Origin: GCA-002708315 sp964460905 | GTDB taxonomy: Bacteria; Bacteroidota; Bacteroidia; Bacteroidales; F082 | Direction: 5' to 3' | Assembly (NCBI GenBank): GCA_964460905.1 | Contig: CAYWRM010000011.1 | Span: 1 to 64,000 of the forward strand | DNA length: 64,000 nucleotides | Shown: positions 63,810 to 64,000 of the stretch, in pieces | Layout: each line of letters opens with the position of its first letter | Numbering within the stretch: the first letter of the stretch is position 1 | Notes under the pieces: model-generated | Databases searched by the model: none | Told to the model about the DNA's origin: nothing | The model's input: the letters and a program-made list of their open reading frames with translations, nothing else | Translations under genes and position numbers: made by a program

Positions 63810-64000
63810 TTATACAACGGAATCAACACCCAGATCTTCAAAGTTAACATCAACACTGCTGCTTATATCTTCCGTGCTGTCGGTCACAACTGTTGGTACT
63901 TCTTTACTTTCTCCGTTTTCAATAAATGAAATAGCAGTATTAAGCCCATTGGTGAATTTTTCAAAATCTTCACCATAAAGAAAAACTTTATGTTTTTCAT
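63810..64000 (-). CDS. 3' end of a PUR/DUF3276 nucleic-acid-binding protein
   Basis: The frame runs from beyond the window end to a TAA at 63810-63812 and encodes about 63 residues: EKHKVFLYGEDFEKFTNGLN, TAISFIENG, then an acidic tail. The EKHKxFLYxEDFxKF pattern is that of the bacterial Pur-alpha-like DUF3276 family, which binds single-stranded nucleic acid. The gene lies upstream of parA on the same strand. Confidence 0.75.
   Translation of the reverse strand, partial: EKHKVFLYGEDFEKFTNGLNTAISFIENGESKEVPTVVTDSTEDISSSVDVNFEDLGVDSVV

Noticed and set aside
1..64000. tRNA, rRNA, riboswitch or CRISPR loci
   Set aside because: No cloverleaf, rRNA motif or regular repeat-spacer array was recognised by eye; a covariance-model scan would be needed to exclude small RNAs.

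Overview
The window is AT-rich DNA from a member of the Bacteroidota, most likely a marine or anaerobic Bacteroidales/Marinilabiliales-type organism. The evidence is convergent. Four secreted proteins carry C-terminal type IX secretion sorting domains and one gene encodes a DUF5103 T9SS plug-type protein. There is a complete Na+-translocating NADH:quinone reductase operon (nqrABCDEF), a DUF5683 gene beside parAB, and a Pur-alpha-like (DUF3276) gene. Several genes are preceded by the Bacteroidota -7 promoter element TAnnTTTG, and strong Shine-Dalgarno sequences are almost absent. No phage, insertion sequence, CRISPR array, rRNA or tRNA was seen.

Layout. 1-8.0 kb: tail of an unrecognised gene, then three consecutive sensor kinases: a CHASE-domain kinase, a hybrid kinase with a haem-type CxxCH sensor domain, and a cytosolic PAS/GAF/Cys-PAS hybrid kinase. 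8-20.7 kb: housekeeping and repair genes (nth, recR, dnaX, upp), a MORN-repeat protein, a HAD phosphatase, a ribosomal protein bTHX with a histone-H1-like tail, a START-like lipid-binding protein, a polysaccharide deacetylase plus FemAB/GNAT-like gene, a MacB-like permease, and an ECF-type sigma factor overlapping a TPR/anti-sigma-like membrane protein. 21-28 kb: secreted nuclease/phosphatase-fold protein, small repeat lipoprotein, a 1377-residue AsmA-like protein and a papain-family peptidase. 28-38.8 kb: KefB-like antiporter, then apbE in a tight cluster with two paralogous beta-barrel proteins, and nqrF-A; ApbE is the enzyme that attaches FMN to NqrB and NqrC. 39-51.5 kb: T9SS plug protein, a CHAT-protease/TPR membrane protein, a dockerin-like T9SS cargo, a TlpA-like thioredoxin, a chagasin-like lipoprotein, ffh, folD, another T9SS cargo and queE.

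51.6-58.2 kb is a rearranged segment. An ALDH gene, a repeat-rich T9SS cargo (24-residue LRR/receptor-L-like repeats) and a TPR gene were duplicated in tandem. This left a TPR 3' fragment, a truncated ALDH copy and a second, strongly diverged repeat cargo. Both cargo genes keep an identical hairpin that pairs the start codon. 58.3-64 kb: lepB, a lipoprotein, dapB, a DUF5683 gene, parB, parA and the 3' end of a PUR/DUF3276 gene.

The most unusual signals are: (a) palindromic intergenic repeats that run into coding sequence and supply the last codons and stop of genes (nth; the lipoprotein before lepB; kefB stop codon); (b) the mosaic duplication, with near-identical flanks around diverged repeat genes; (c) conserved start-codon-occluding hairpins; (d) a bTHX-histone-tail protein whose tail is encoded by 21-bp tandem repeats; (e) promoters placed so close to the ATG that transcripts should be leaderless. 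I did not find a clear-cut new defence or biosynthetic system; most of the window is ordinary chromosome. All family calls come from reading motifs by eye; no database search was run.
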